64,000 nucleotides of DNA from Chromobotia macracanthus (GCA_036877525.1 JAZGTH010000007.1:9733501-9797500); one strand, 5' to 3'. Shown: positions 12,729 to 25,226, counted from the first letter of the stretch. Translations and numbers: made by a program. Notes: a model not told the origin generated them from the sequence alone.

Positions 12729-12811
12729 GTCTCGCAATGAACAGAGATAATCGAAGGCAATCCGCCCAGATAAGGAAAGAGCAGCTCTTTCAGGATCTCG
12801 CCTTCCCTTAA
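12707..12811 (+). other. Candidate upstream ORF with seven-Met start (uORF)
   Basis: A (GAT)n run at 12706-12728 creates seven consecutive in-frame ATG codons from 12707. The frame then continues SLAMNRDNRRQ and closes at TAA 12809-12811, giving 34 codons. It lies in the presumed 5' UTR 285 bases before the nalf1 start. No homology is recognised in the peptide; if in the transcript it is more likely a translational regulator than a functional peptide. It depends on the unmapped transcription start being upstream of 12707. Confidence 0.4.
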
Positions 12812-12865
12812 GGAGACACAGGGACGCAGGCAGGTTTGGGAACAGCAGCTGCTCTCCGAGGGTCT

Positions 12866-12952
12866 ATGGGGAGAGGAGGCAAGCGAGGAGGCATGTTGTC
12901 ACACAGAAGTCGCTTTTTCTCCGGGGAGCGATGCGAAATAACGGAGATATGA
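12866..12952 (+). other. Candidate upstream ORF
   Basis: A 28-codon frame begins MGRGGKRGG and ends at TGA 12950-12952, in the presumed nalf1 5' UTR. Another short frame, 12931-12972, overlaps it. No recognised product. Presence of several short frames before the main ATG suggests scanning ribosomes would meet many false starts. Confidence 0.3.
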
Positions 12953-13033
12953 CCGTGCGTGGCTTCATCTAGCCGATCGACTCGGATACAGCTGCCAGGA
13001 CCGCTGTTTAAACGGGAAAAACATTTCAAGTCA

Positions 13034-13099
13034 ATGCATTTTGTGGCAGAGGAGCCGTCGCGGTGGAGTCGGCCAGTGCTGCTCTTTCCTGAAATATGA
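13034..13099 (+). other. Candidate upstream ORF whose stop overlaps the nalf1 start (ATGA)
   Basis: A 21-codon frame starting at ATG 13034 (MHFVAEEPSRW...) terminates at TGA 13097-13099, which overlaps the nalf1 ATG at 13096-13098 as ATGA. A uORF ending at the main start normally either limits initiation or permits termination-reinitiation. This is visible directly; any effect is inference, and the uATG has T at -3 and C at +4, so it may be leaky. Confidence 0.4.
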
Positions 13100-13776
13100 C
13101 CAGGGGTGTTTGGACGTGTCGGCAGCAAGATGACGGCTTAAAAATCTGGTTTGCACCCCGAGAGGACGAAAAGCCATTATTCACCGATTCAGAAAGGGCC
13201 CAGAGATGGCGACTGTCCTTAGCCTCTCTTTTGTTCATTACCGTTTTGCTCTCTGATCATCTGTGGTTCTGCGCCGAGGCAAAACTGACAAGGACGCGAG
13301 ATAAACGGCTGGACAAGTTGGCCGTCATGGACGCGGTGGAGCATACGAACCATATACTTTCACCCAGCCATCAGTCCGTCACAGAGCAGAGTCTTATTTT
13401 TATAGGCAATTCTACCAAACCTCTGTGGACACTTGAAACTTGTCATCCTGACAGCCTCTCCAAAAACTGCTTGACTTTAACCGACGCGGAAACCGTGTGC
13501 TCGGGCCTCTCCGAGTGGAACCTGAGCGATTTCTATCTTTCTTTTTGTAATTCCTACTCTCTTTTGGATTTGTTTTACGGGTTTACGAGTCCGGACAATT
13601 TGACCTGTAGCTTGGACATGGCTGCGGGAGCTAATACATCGGGATGCAGCCGATGCGTTCAGGCTTACCAACTCTACGACCGAAGAGCTCAGGACACGTA
13701 CCGAGAGTTTGAGATTTTGGTTCAGAAATATGAAACGGATGTATATTCGGTGCGGACATGCATGGACGAGTGCACG
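13096..13776 (+). CDS. nalf1: NALF1 (FAM155A) coding exon 1, partial CDS (residues 1-227)
   Basis: Auxiliary subunit of the NALCN sodium-leak channel complex (with UNC79 and UNC80), which sets resting excitability of neurons; its cysteine-rich domain caps the extracellular face of NALCN. Seen here: N-terminus MTRGVWTCRQQDDGLKIW, the family signature of NALF1 rather than NALF2; basic cytoplasmic segment to about residue 38; hydrophobic helix about 39-59 followed by DHLWFCAEAKLTR; a short linker; then a cysteine-rich region with Cys at 116, 125, 135, 151, 171, 184, 187, 222 and 226, and the conserved block WNLSDFYLSFCNSY at 141-154. N-glycosylation sequons lie at N105, N142, N168 and N180. The start is fixed by an in-frame TGA at 13090-13092 and has A at -3. 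The frame ends by splicing: codon 227 (ACG, 13774-13776) is followed by GTAGGA, while read-through stops three codons later at 13786-13788. The rest of the domain, including the expected YKAWLC block, must be in exon 2 outside the window. The long Gln-rich linker of mammalian NALF1 is absent. Whether this is one of two teleost co-orthologues cannot be told from this exon. Confidence 0.95.
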
Positions 13777-13782
13777 GTAGGA
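13777..13782 (+). other. nalf1: 5' splice donor of nalf1 exon 1
   Basis: The sequence ACG|GTAGGA follows the last conserved codons (CMDECT, matching the family CPEDCK region). It gives a phase-0 junction. Without splicing the protein would end after Val-Gly-Met. The site is weaker than the GTAAGT/GTGAGT consensus because it carries GTAGGA, but homology to the family stops exactly here. Confidence 0.8.
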
Positions 13783-14291
13783 ATGTGACGCGTTTTCCTA
13801 TTTGCCGGATCGCAGTAGAAGGTCGTGATTTATAAACCGCCACGATAAATAAACCATTTCTTTCACACGTATCACAGTGCGTGCAAAAACGGTAGCTGCA
13901 TGTGCGCTTTGTCACCGAGCGTGAACGCGTCGCGCGGACGTGAGTACGCTGTGCGCGCGCACTTGTGGATCAATGTATAAAGGTGAAGCTGAATTTGCAG
14001 GCGTCTTGACTAAATGCCTTCGGGTTAGATAGAAGGGAACGAGTAAGAAGCCGTCTGTATTAGTCAAGATGTGCAGTTTTCTAACGTTTATGAAACGTTA
14101 TGCCAACGTGCTTAAATGCAGCAATGCACGATCCATTATGGAAATAATATTGAAGTCGTGTCTACACGACAGTATTGTGATTCCAGGTGTAGTGAGGTTT
14201 GGTGTGGAAGGAGCTGAGAGCAGGTTCTCGCAATCGTATGGTTCTAGGTGTCCTATCTGCAAAGAAACACGGGCGAGGACAACACCACGAT

Positions 14292-14326
<35 letters not shown>
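14292..14326. repeat. (TG)12(AG)n compound microsatellite
   Basis: TG run to 14315 passes directly into a GA run to 14326, about 500 bases inside the presumed intron 1. Confidence 0.95.
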
Positions 14327-14992
14327 TGGCGCAGTGCTTTATGGAATTTCAATAACGTTAATAGCACAGCAGTGATTTTCCTGTGTAATCCCCGGAAGGA
14401 AGGCTATTGTATTCCATTCATTGTTCAGGTGTGTTTTCCCGTCCCCTTCAATCATGGCGCTGATTAACATTGCCTTTGCACATACTAAATAAAGCATTAG
14501 GGTAGGGAACAGATGCAGAAGTTGCAGAAAAGAATTGCACATCTCAAACGTGCACATCTCAAACCATTAGCTATAGTCAGGGTCGTGTTTTGGGTTAAAC
14601 GTCCTGTCACATGACACTTAGTAAAGTATGTTCCACTTTACGCTGTTATGGTAAGTCTGTCTGGTTTTGCTCAGAGTTACAGGCTACACAGACTGTAGTG
14701 ATCTGGTCCCTGTCCGTGGTCCTGAAATCAGTCCATAGTTCATTTGCAAAATAAGACTACACGTAATGATGCAGGGAAGTGAACAAAATAAGCCTTTATT
14801 TCACATGCCTCTTCTCCAGTAATATTTCAATAAAGCCCTGATCACATCTAGGTGTTGGAGTCTCTGCTGTATAACAGTTTAAATACATGGATAAATATAA
14901 CAGAACTAGTATTAGTTTAGATACATAAAACACAGTGTAATATATATCAGTCATTTTTTTAATCCTGGTTTTGTAGCTAAACTGGTACAGCT

Positions 14993-15145
14993 GAGCATGT
15001 AGCTCATGTAGCATGTAGCTGAGCATGATGCTAGCAGTGTCAAGGTCATGGGTTTGATTCCCAGGCAGTCCATGGAATGGTTAAATGTATACTCCAAATG
15101 CATTGCAAGCCAGTCACTTTGGATAAAAGCATCTGCTTTACAAAA
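14993..15145 (+). repeat. tRNA-derived SINE
   Basis: The head GCATGATGCTAGCAGTGTCAAGGTCATGGGTTTGATTCCCAGG contains B-box-like GGTTTGATTCC near 15051-15061. After about 45 bases comes the tail CAGTCACTTTGGATAAAAGCATCTGC (15111-15136). It sits about 1.2 kb inside the presumed nalf1 intron 1, same orientation as the gene. Confidence 0.85.
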
Positions 15146-18100
15146 GCGTCACAGCCTTTACTCCAATAAAAAGTGAACCAGCAATTATAAGAATTGGTAT
15201 GGAATAGGTTTTGTATGACTGTACACAGTTTTCCACTCAAAAAATCCTTGCACTTCGGAAGGCACACAAATCCATTGCGTAATCCATATTAAATCTTTTG
15301 ATTGTTTAATTGTGTTATTGATTTGAAAGTTCAAAATCCAAGCCTGTAAAGAATCTAAGACAGATGAATAGCAGAAATATTCAGAGGAAATAGATTTCTA
15401 ATCCTCCATCTGTCTAAATGTTTGTGCATGCATGAGTGAGAGAGAGTTAAAGAAAGCAAAAGAAAACAAGTGAACAATGAGAGAGATGTATGTCTTGTTA
15501 CAGAAATTCTGAGTACGGTGTCCAATCACAATTTTTCCATTATTTTTTCAGTGATTTCTTTACTATTATTTACACCTTTTTCTTTTCAAAAGAATCTACT
15601 ATTGTGGTATCCAATGTGCCAACTGTGGTTGGTCACTTTACATGTCACTTCCCATCTAAGGGGTTAGTTTTTGGCCAAAATAAGCTGTGGACTGCCATTG
15701 GTCAAAAATCTGGCTATGCAAGACTGCCTCTTTCCAGGAGGACTGTGTGAAAAGATGTTTGTTCATCCAAAGCTCATGTCAGTCAGAATGATTCTGATTG
15801 AGTGATGCTGATTGACAGCTGCTGGTGGGCCCAGGTGTCCTCTTTGGAAGATGAACAGGTTTTTCAAAGATTCAGTCTATGGTTGACTGATTGGTTGACT
15901 ACATTTTTTTCCAGTTTCTGCATGGAAAAAAATTGTTTTTCTGTGATCTGCATACATTACATTCGTATTTAACAAGCATGCATTAAAAATGCTTATGTCA
16001 TTTAATATTGAAACAATTATAATCAAAATAATAAATACTTTAGGGTTTATATTAATGTAATTGGTCCACAGAGAATGACTGGAATTGCTATGTTATTGTT
16101 GCGTGTGGGTCTTTAAGTGGTTTTGTGCAAAACTCCTTTTTTGTCTACCTTCTTTTCATCACCTAATCAGTGAGGGGAAAGCAAGCTGCTGATAGTGATG
16201 GAGCAATCAGTGTCCACCTGACATATAAACCAGAATCTGGGGGAGCCGGAGGCCTTTTAACACAATCTAAATTGCAAATCTGTTCTTATGTCCATCTGAC
16301 CTTTGCACAAGCACTGCACTTTGTGTTTGAATGGTGGAATGTCAATTTAATTTCCCCTACACTTGGCAAAGTCAAATTATATTTCCAGGGAAAACAATCA
16401 TATCTGGCTCTTTCTCTTTTTTAAAGCATCTTCTCCTCTTCTTCATCATTCTCTCCCCACGCGTTTGCTCTTCTTCTCACCTCTGAGAGAAGCGAGAGGC
16501 TTATGACAGCACTACAGTGTAACTTTGTAAGGGTACTTTATTCACTGCCTAAGCCATGGTTACTGCAGAAAGAGCAGAAACCAGCCCTCAGAGTCCTCTT
16601 CCCTAGGGCATTAAATATGAATGGGACTAAAGAGCCATGGACCGCCAGATCTCTGTTTGCAAGGAAAATTAATGTGTCGGAAAGACAGCGGTTTCCACCG
16701 CACGGCCTTCAACTGCGTACTTTTGGCATCTTTTTTGCTTGAATACCAACAGTGATTAACAGACACCTTGTGGGGATCCCTCATGTAGACATGAGGATGT
16801 TTTAGAGAGGCAACAAAAAGTTAAGCAGTCCAGATCTTTAAGCCCGACAGCATCACACACATGAACAAGCACATTTGTCCTTCTAATTAGGCATGCAATT
16901 CATGCACAATCATGATAAATGTTCTCTATACGTGCACATAATGTACAGGGCAAACATGATTAGAATTACGGAAATATTGTTTAAGTACCCATATCCCAAC
17001 CTGCCCAAACATTTATTTAGATTTATAATTGGGACATGCCATACAGTTCTGTTGTTCCAAAATAAAGCTAAGTATTACTTTAGACTAAACCAAACCTCTA
17101 AGCCTACCTCATAAAGATTTTTCAATTAATAAAATCTAATTTAATTCATTAAAAAAGTTAATTGCTTTATTTATGAATCATTTTTCATTGTCCATGTTAA
17201 AACAATGTCTTGATAGCACCACAGATTTTACACTCTTTGGGGAAATCAACTTATGAATGAGTTATGTATTGCTGTTGCTAATAAGAAGGCATAGGAGTAC
17301 TTAACATAAAAAATACCTTTCAAACAATCACCTTTAAAAGCACAGTCATCCATAATCCACCTGTCTATCCAAAATCTATACTGTACATACACACAACTCT
17401 ATTGAGTTTATGGCAATATTGCTTAACCCCAGCCACACACATACTAACCCACTCACCTATACCCAAAGACACATTATTGAACCTCAAGTAGTGGACGACA
17501 CTGGCAAGCATACAGGTTTGCTCTCCTCAGGTGGAGAATAATTTAGCTGCAGGGTTTGTCCACCTGCCTCTCTGCAGTGAAACCATCCGCATGGTCATGA
17601 ACACACAGTAACTGGACCTTTCATTTAGCCCTGTCACTGCCAGAGCAGCAGGTAACTCCTTAATCCTTTCCAACTAGACTGGTCTCCAAATCGTTGAAAT
17701 CAATGCTTCCTGCTTGAGTCCTCTTTAACCTTTCCTGGAAGGGCAGATGGTGAAAGGAAGGCTGGTGAAGAAGCGCTTCTTTGGCTCAGAGGCTCATATG
17801 CCACTCCGTGTCCCTAGAGTTGGCTTATCGTCCTCAGCCCTGGGGCCTTTTTGACACGGCACAGAGGCTCAGTGGAAAGCCAGAGGACAAAGCCAAGGAT
17901 AACGATCCTATTCTACTGTCACCGCATGGGCCAGAGATGCACTCCCAGCCTGCAGGGCACTCATGTGATCATTGTTTTCCCCTGCCTGGAACACTTGTAA
18001 AACCTCAAGCAATTACTGTCAGCTTTGTGCACACACGGGTGTATTTACCGATGTGTTGTGGATTGCCATTCTGAGACAAGACAGATATGAAATGGAAGAT

Positions 18101-20724
18101 AAATGAAGCTGGAAGGGAAAAAGTGGCTTTTCCCTTCACACCGAATGGTTGTGAATTGTCACATGATGGCAGAGTAGTAAAGCCAAAACTTTGGAACCTG
18201 TTTCAAAATGAGTGTTTGTCGGGTCACCATGTTGCTGTACCATTAGTCACTAGTGGGCGTTTCTACTTGGTTCCCCATAATGTTACTGCGGGGCTCCCTG
18301 AGTGGCTATCAAGTGATTCGTTAAAGAGTTGGAGAGCATGTCGCGCTGTTTGTGAGTGCATCAGCAAAGGATATAATTTCTTTCTCTCTGGTCATGTACA
18401 ACTCAACAATGAACTAAAGTATATATGCTTTTGTCATTATGCTTCAGATTCAGCGGCAGTGTAGTGCTGATGATCAGAGTGCAGACAGCACTACATGTAA
18501 ACAGGATTATTTTATTATCTCACATACAGAACTATGATTGGCTGAATATGACATAACACTGCTATATAACATGAACAAGTGCATACATACACATACGTGA
18601 CACATATAACCAGCACAGACACACTTTTCTCCACACACACATTAAAACAAACAAGCAGTAATTGTCTATCTCTGGAGTGCTGTTACCTGCAGGTCCAGGC
18701 CTGGCCTTCTCTTCCGTTCTAATTCAATTTGCGACCTCCTCATTCTCTCTGCTGAAGTTGGTCCCCTCCTCCAACTCTCTTTTTTTCTCTCTCTCTCTCT
18801 CTCTCTTTCTCTCACTCGCTCCCTCTCTCTCCCTCTGTGGTTACATCACTTATCCCCTGCTGGAGCCAAAGTCTTCTTCTGTACCTGCTCTAGCTCAAGA
18901 CAGGTGGATTTTGTCTTAGACATTCAATATTTTAATACACACAAAAAAATCTAGCTCCTACTGTCCCTCTCTCTCAATCTCTATGTTGGAATCACTCTGT
19001 ATTTCTATCACAGGCTCTGTCCACACAGGCCCAGGCAGACTCTCAGCTCAGAGTTCCCTCAGGACTGACTCTAAAACATGGCAGTTAAGACAAGCCTTTC
19101 TTCCTGCTCTCTTCCTGTGTGGGTGGGTGGGGGGGGTCGTTTGGGTGGCCGCATACCCTGCCAGCTTCTCGTTTTACTGAACTAATCCTTCCTGCAGGCT
19201 ACAGTGTGTTGGAGGACATCTCTAAAATCTAGAAATCTACTGTCTTATACGATTAGTTCAGGTTGCAAAGTTACCATTATTATGAAGCACAGTAAGGGAA
19301 AAAATGCAGTAGCACCACTGATCCATATAATAACTTGAATGCGCATTACATTGTGATATTGAAGCCACTGTGCCGCCATATTGGTATACCCAAACTTTCC
19401 TTTGATTTAATAGAAAATCATCTGATGTTAATGAGAAACATTATTTTTCTGTACAACACAAACGTCATGTACATGCAAATGTCATATAAATAGTTGTTTA
19501 TTTATTTGCTTATTTAAGTGACAGGCCACCTGTGTACACCAATGTATTTTGAAACAGTTATGATATTGCTGAAATATAAAATGAAATATGATATTGAAAG
19601 CTAGTGAAAAGTCACAGAATTTGTGATGTCCTATAGCTTTTAAACAGCCAAAAGTCTGAAATGGATTTTAGTCTATATGAAGACATCAGGAAATATAATA
19701 CATTCTTAAAAATTATTCAGAGAAGTAATGATATTGTAATTTTTCTGCTAATAATCACAGATATGTTCATATGTAATGTTTTCTGCATAATTACAAACAC
19801 AAACAAATGTATTGTGTGTAAGGTGAGTCACCTGTGCCACACAATGCTCTCCACACTTTGTCAACAGCATGCAGTTGACACACTCAGCTTAACGATTTCT
19901 ATATATCACTTATGTCCGAAAAGAACATAAACACTGCAGATAACATCCAAGTAACAATTAATACACATACATATGTCCTAAAAACTAATCCTGTGAGACT
20001 GATATGCTGCAAACTGAGTGATTTTAGGTCATGGTTTTGACTGTCAGTCAATGATGCCCCCTGTCGGCTGGGCATACCAAGATGGCCGGTCGATCACTTC
20101 TGGTGGTAAATTAGCATTCATTGTGCAATCCAGTTATGTACAGATCTGTGAGTAGCATGGAGGATGTTGTTACACTAATTTAGAAAATCATTATAAAATC
20201 ATTGTATTGCAGTATTTGTATGTAATGCAAGACTAAGAATAACCATTTATATTAACATAACCTCAAAAATAAATCCCAGAAAGAAAAACCTTAAGCTTAA
20301 TTAGTATTATAGATACACAGGCTTTTCATACAAATTGTTAACCCTGGGTCAATAATGTAATTCTGAGTTATACTATTTTATATTTTACACTTTTACCCTT
20401 GGTTAATAATTAATCCATGGTATTTAGTTTTATAATTTAACACTATACTTTCATACACCCTGGGTTACGTTCTTATTTGCATATTAATGAGGTCAATAAT
20501 ATTGAGTTGAAAGCTAGTGACAGTCACATGACCTGTTTTAAAAAACTGCTTATCCATTTGTCGCAACGTCGATATGTGCTGCCTTCCGTAGGCCACCTTA
20601 AACATGCAAAAACAAATAATATGGTCTCTACAGATTGTAGTTAATTATTTTGCCACTACAGTTCGACATTCCTCTTAGATGCTGAAATGAAACGGGAATG
20701 TTTCTGCGACTGTACAAATCACAT
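15146..20724. other. Intronic sequence without recognised gene
   Basis: Mostly unique AT-rich sequence with a pyrimidine microsatellite at 18787. The frame at 18087-18464 (125 codons) has no domain, signal or splice context and is judged chance. A moderately GC-rich segment at 16590-16740 could be a conserved element. Confidence 0.5.
18787..18836. repeat. (CT)n microsatellite with pyrimidine-rich extension
   Basis: Ten CT units then interrupted CTCTTT/CCCTCTCT sequence on the + strand. Confidence 0.85.
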
Positions 20725-20868
20725 GAATATTTAATGAGGTGAGCACTGAAGCAGTTTATGATTGGTTGTCTTTTGCTAAACAATTTGCTATAACATACTA
20801 GCACCATGTTTTCACACAAGCTAAACCCGCAGAAGCAGTGTAAGTTTGAAAATGTCAAACGTTTCCAA
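20725..20868. repeat. Dispersed repeat, copy 1 (paired with 52206-52363)
   Basis: ATGAGGTGAGCACTGAAGCA...TGATTGGTTGTCTTTTGCTAAACAA at 20733-20785 and AATGTCAAACGTTTCC at 20853-20868 reappear in the same order and spacing at 52211-52365. Short unrelated frames on the minus strand of both copies share the peptide-like strings QPIINCFSAHLI and QPTRNCLSAYLI, but there is no long frame. Probably a non-autonomous mobile element of unknown family. Confidence 0.55.
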
Positions 20869-23551
20869 ATATAGAATATGTACAGTGATGTGATCTGATT
20901 GTAACTCAGTTTTTAGAAAGAGAGATCCAAAGATAAGCAAGTGTTTATGGAATCCTCTGACTTGAGATCCAGGGATAACCGTAAGTTAATGGAATTCTCC
21001 AAACATAGTGGTGCACTGATAAATATTGGTAGAGTGATGCTTCTTTATGAGAGTGTGGAAATAAATTGCAGTTTTATAAACCAAATGCAACTGACTCACG
21101 GGTGGGAAGAACTACATGTTTGGAATTACAATGCGATATTTTTGTAACGTTACAAGACTAAATTGACTAAAGACTTGCTTCAGCTCAAGTCACACATTGA
21201 AAAAAGAAAGTTACTTGACATTTAGCAGATCCAATGCTCTTTATAGTACAATAATTTTAGAGACAATTCCCTGAAGCAGTCTTGGGTAAAGTGCTTTGTA
21301 TAGTAACTCAACAGTAGCAATTACTGGAAGTTAATTTATGTCCTTTGTTTAAGTAACCTAGTATGTCTTTTAGGTAACCGTGACTCCATGATGAATGATA
21401 CCAACACTTCAGTTGTTGATAGCAATATCAGTATAATTTTATGATTCTTAATACCACGGCAAACATGAACATGCTACTTTGAAAAAATACAGAATGTATT
21501 TTAGAAATAATAATAAATTACACGTATTACAACAAATAACAAGTGTTTTTTAATTAATCCTCCGCATTTGTATTATGCTTATTAAGTATTTTAAAAATTA
21601 TAAGCAGTGAGTGGTTTTCTTTTTGTCTTTACAATTTACAATAATAGACAGCGGCATGACTGTTAGGCTACATTTACCTTGGAAGGCTCAATGCACATAC
21701 AATATACACTTAAATCGCAGTACCCGCTAATTTTGATCCAGGTAAAACTATGTGACAGGCGTGTCAGAATTAATGGTTAATATGTCTATCTATTATTTTG
21801 GGTGTCTTTGGATTGGTACTGATGAATCTGTAATCGCAGGCACAAGACTGCCTTAGATTGAGTATAGTCCGCAGGGACTGAGGTGGCTGTTTAGCTGGAG
21901 GTGCTGTGCTGTAGGTAATTAAGTGTAGTGCGTGATGCTTATTATGAATTTGAATAAAACCGAGCAACTCATTAAAGCTTTCTCCTGGGAGAGCAGTGAA
22001 TGAAAGAAACAGGATTTGTTTATGTAACCCTTAGAAGGAGACGTCCGTGTCAAATCTGTCCAACAGTCACGATAGTCCTTTATTGACCTGTGCGCTAGCA
22101 AGAAACCTAGAACACACATCAGGTCAGAGTCACTGATGAGGTTATCTTGCACTCTCTGTTTCTCTTCATCTTTTCTGAAGGTGATGTCTAAATTTAATTA
22201 GAGCATTGTTGGTTTATGCTTGTGCAAACAGCAGAAGCGAAGGGAAACTCCACGTCAATCGAAACAGCACTGTTTGTTCCTCATGAGAACCCACAACATC
22301 TTGTTGACATTGCAACATTTTCTTTGTGCGTGTTGGGGATTACTCTTCTAAGAAGAGTTTTTTTATAAGACAAACTTTTAATGATAAAAACTCCAATTTC
22401 TTCCATTTTTAGAATATATGATACGGTAAACACTGTAATGTAGTGAAACCACATAAAGTTCAGTACTTCTTGACTTTCAGTGTCTTTTCAGGAGGTCATT
22501 TTGAGAGAAATCAAATTTTTCACAACATTTTGAATAGAGTTGAAAAGTCAATGTCTGTTTCTTTGGTAAAAGCAAAACAAAAATATTAACTGAAAAACTG
22601 TCTATATGTTACAGCATTCCAAATCAATCACATATGACATTACATTGAGATACGTTTAAGATGCCAGCTGTCATATAGATGGTGGTGAGCATCTTCCATG
22701 TTTCAATGCATTCATATGTTCCTGCTTTAGACACAACAATGTATACAAGCACTGACTACCGACATACAGCAAATGCTTCTGCTGTTTTTGTACACAATTA
22801 CCCATAACGCAGGTTGTCGACTGGATCATAAGCCAACAGCTGTGTCTTTATGCTGTTGTGTTCCTGCACAGCATTTACATACAGTTACCCTTCTGCTTAC
22901 ATAAAATTGCCTCATTACTGTCTTCAGTGATGGCAGTGTTGGTTCTGTTCTGCTGTTTGCCTCCTGTCGACATTACCAGTAATCATGTCATTTCCTGTTG
23001 ACTCCTTTCTGCACATCGTCGGGTGCCAGTCTTTTCCCCGCAACTCTCGTTACCCGTCTCTGGCTGGAAACGACAGTTTATCTTCCCACTATACTCTGCT
23101 CATTTGTGGCTGAATTTTGCCTCTGGGCCGGCGTGTCAAACGGATTACGGAGCAGAATGAGATTAAGGAAAACAGCGTGAGAGTGTGACCAGCCATTATG
23201 ACTGTTTCAATGCTAAATGCCTCCTCAACCAAGCTAGTGCAGCAAAATGCTGTAGCGCACAGTGGCTGCCTTTATTGATGCACGAGAGTGTGAAACATAC
23301 ACATTGAATTCCTCACTGTCAAAAATGTCTTTCATTTGTTTTCACCACTCGTAAAGGTTTGCTTTTATGGTTGGCTTGTTTTACATGAGAGCTGGATTAT
23401 CTTCAATTATTCCCTTCTTTGTAGGGAATATCATCATTTTATGAAGCTTCAGTTTTAGCATTTTTTGCCACAGACAGTAGAGAGACATTGCTCAGAGCTC
23501 TTTCATTGCTCAAGAGATTTAATGGAGTCGAACAGTTTCATATGTTTTATT

Positions 23552-23606
23552 TTACATTTATGCATTTGGCAGACACTTTAATCCAAAGCAATTTACAGTA
23601 CAGCAC
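23552..23606 (-). repeat. SINE tail fragment (antisense)
   Basis: TTTATGCATTTGGCAGACACTTTAATCCAAAGCAATTTACAG is the reverse complement of the conserved fish SINE tail. No tRNA-like head is visible on its downstream side. Confidence 0.7.
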
Positions 23607-24567
23607 ATTTAACCAATGAGCTAAAGACAATTGTTGATATACAGTAAGAGATATATACATATGGATCTATTTGATTAATGTGGATATCATAAACCACATA
23701 ATTTGTTCTTGAAAGAACTTTGATTTGAACTTTGAAACTTCTTTAAAAATCTTATTTAATTTCAGACTGTACTATCTAGAGAAACCGTATCACAGTTAAT
23801 ACGCTTTCAGAACAAACAAATATAATATACAAATATAAAATGAAAGAGATGGTTCCATCTCAAAATTCTGATTGAATGAGCCACATTTGAAGTCATTGTA
23901 AAATAGCTGATATTGTAAACACGTGTGATTGCACGAGTTGAATTGAATATTAATGCGACAAGTTGCAACATTGCTGGGCAACCACAAACTAAACATCAAT
24001 TCTTACTGTGCCTATGACCATTACTTAATAACAAGTTCTTCTTGTCTTGACTTGTCTAGGAGCACGTCTCACTTTGTAGTCTTACCACCACTCTCCCGTG
24101 TTAATAATACAACACAGTCGTGTCCACCAGTGCTGTGCAATATATGTACTGTTTATATACTGTTAAAAGTTAAATCTGCAGCAGTTCACACAGTTCTACA
24201 TTTACACAGAACTTTGTTCCTGTACATGAGGAAGAAGACTTCAGCTGAGGTGAGGCAGCATCTACCTTTTGTGCTTGTCATTAAAGACATTATCAGCTGG
24301 TAAGAGCAGACTGGGCAACAGAAGATTCTTTATGGATCATTGTTCCTAATGTAAACACAGCATTTATTATCCCAGAGTCTTCCAAAGATCACTATACCTT
24401 TAAAAAAGATAAAGAGTATAGGATAAGGCAGAGAGGAGCACATAAGGGAGTGTATCTATGTAGCAAACAAGTAAGGAAAGGAAGAACTAGGAAATGGATA
24501 AGGAAATGTTATTTATTAGACCACAGGAGTCAAACTCCAGCCCCAAATTTTATCTTTGTTCCATGGT

Positions 24568-24645
24568 GAAGTCATGCAGGTTCTGAACAATATGAGGGTG
24601 AGTAAATAACAGAATTTTATTTTTGAGTGAACTATCCCTTTAAGA
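24568..24645 (-). repeat. Dispersed repeat fragment ('gatagttcac' type)
   Basis: On the minus strand it begins AAAGGGATAGTTCACTCAAAAATAAAATTCTG, runs through TTACTCACCCTCATATTGTTCAGAACC and ends near GCATGACTTCACC. This is a very common interspersed sequence in fish genomes; family name is not assigned here. Related fragments are at 33914-33965 and 37795-37968. Confidence 0.7.
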
Positions 24646-25226
24646 AGAAACAAAGAGATTGATGAAATGGCCACTCTGCTTGCACTAAACATTGGAGTGG
24701 GACCTAAGGCAAAACACTCATACATATGTAAATAATGCAGATATGATACAGAAATCTCAGGCAGTCTTAAATAGTTTATTGCCACTTTAAAGATGCAACA
24801 CGCACTTTCCTTGGAAAAAAACTACCTTGATATAATGAAAGATCAGGTGGTTATAGTGTGCTACTTTAATGTTACTACAGAATGATACAATATTTATACA
24901 CCAATTTATTTATTTCAAGTATTGAATATTCATCATAAATTAATGATGACTTTGCAGGTGTTAAAAAATGAAGCAACATCATAAATATCGAAATTTGGCC
25001 ATTAAGTTTACTAAAGAGCTCATTAGACTGTTTTTTTAAGAATGATGAGACTAGTTTCCCCTGTCTTGTAATTATGAGAGGGTTAAGATGGTGTTTTAAT
25101 AGCCTTTTGATTTAAACCCAATAAAAGTTTGATTTCCATAAATCTTCAATAAGTCTTAACATTGCATTTTATTTCTTCTTGCATTTTAGTCGCATTGCCA
25201 GTTTTGTAACACAGAAACCTGCATTT

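Larger units (their letters stand above)
12540..13990 (+). promoter_or_regulatory. CpG-rich promoter/first-exon island of nalf1
   Basis: CpG dinucleotides are clearly denser here than in the flanks, from about the GCGCGC near 12570 through the exon to the run CGTCGCGCGG...GCGCGCGCAC around 13927-13960. The surrounding 60 kb is AT-rich and CpG-poor. Position over the first coding exon makes a CpG-island promoter the simplest reading. No convincing TATA box is placed, and boundaries are by eye. Confidence 0.6.

Noticed and set aside
12808..13128. 106-codon antisense frame in the CpG-rich promoter block
   Set aside because: GC/CpG-rich sequence is stop-poor; no domain is recognised and it overlaps the 5' UTR and start of nalf1.
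13631..13915. 94-codon antisense frame over nalf1 exon 1
   Set aside because: It is a shadow of the conserved + strand exon and has no family resemblance.
18087..18464. 125-codon + strand frame in the intron
   Set aside because: No recognisable domain, hydrophobic pattern or splice context; length is within chance expectation for 64 kb.
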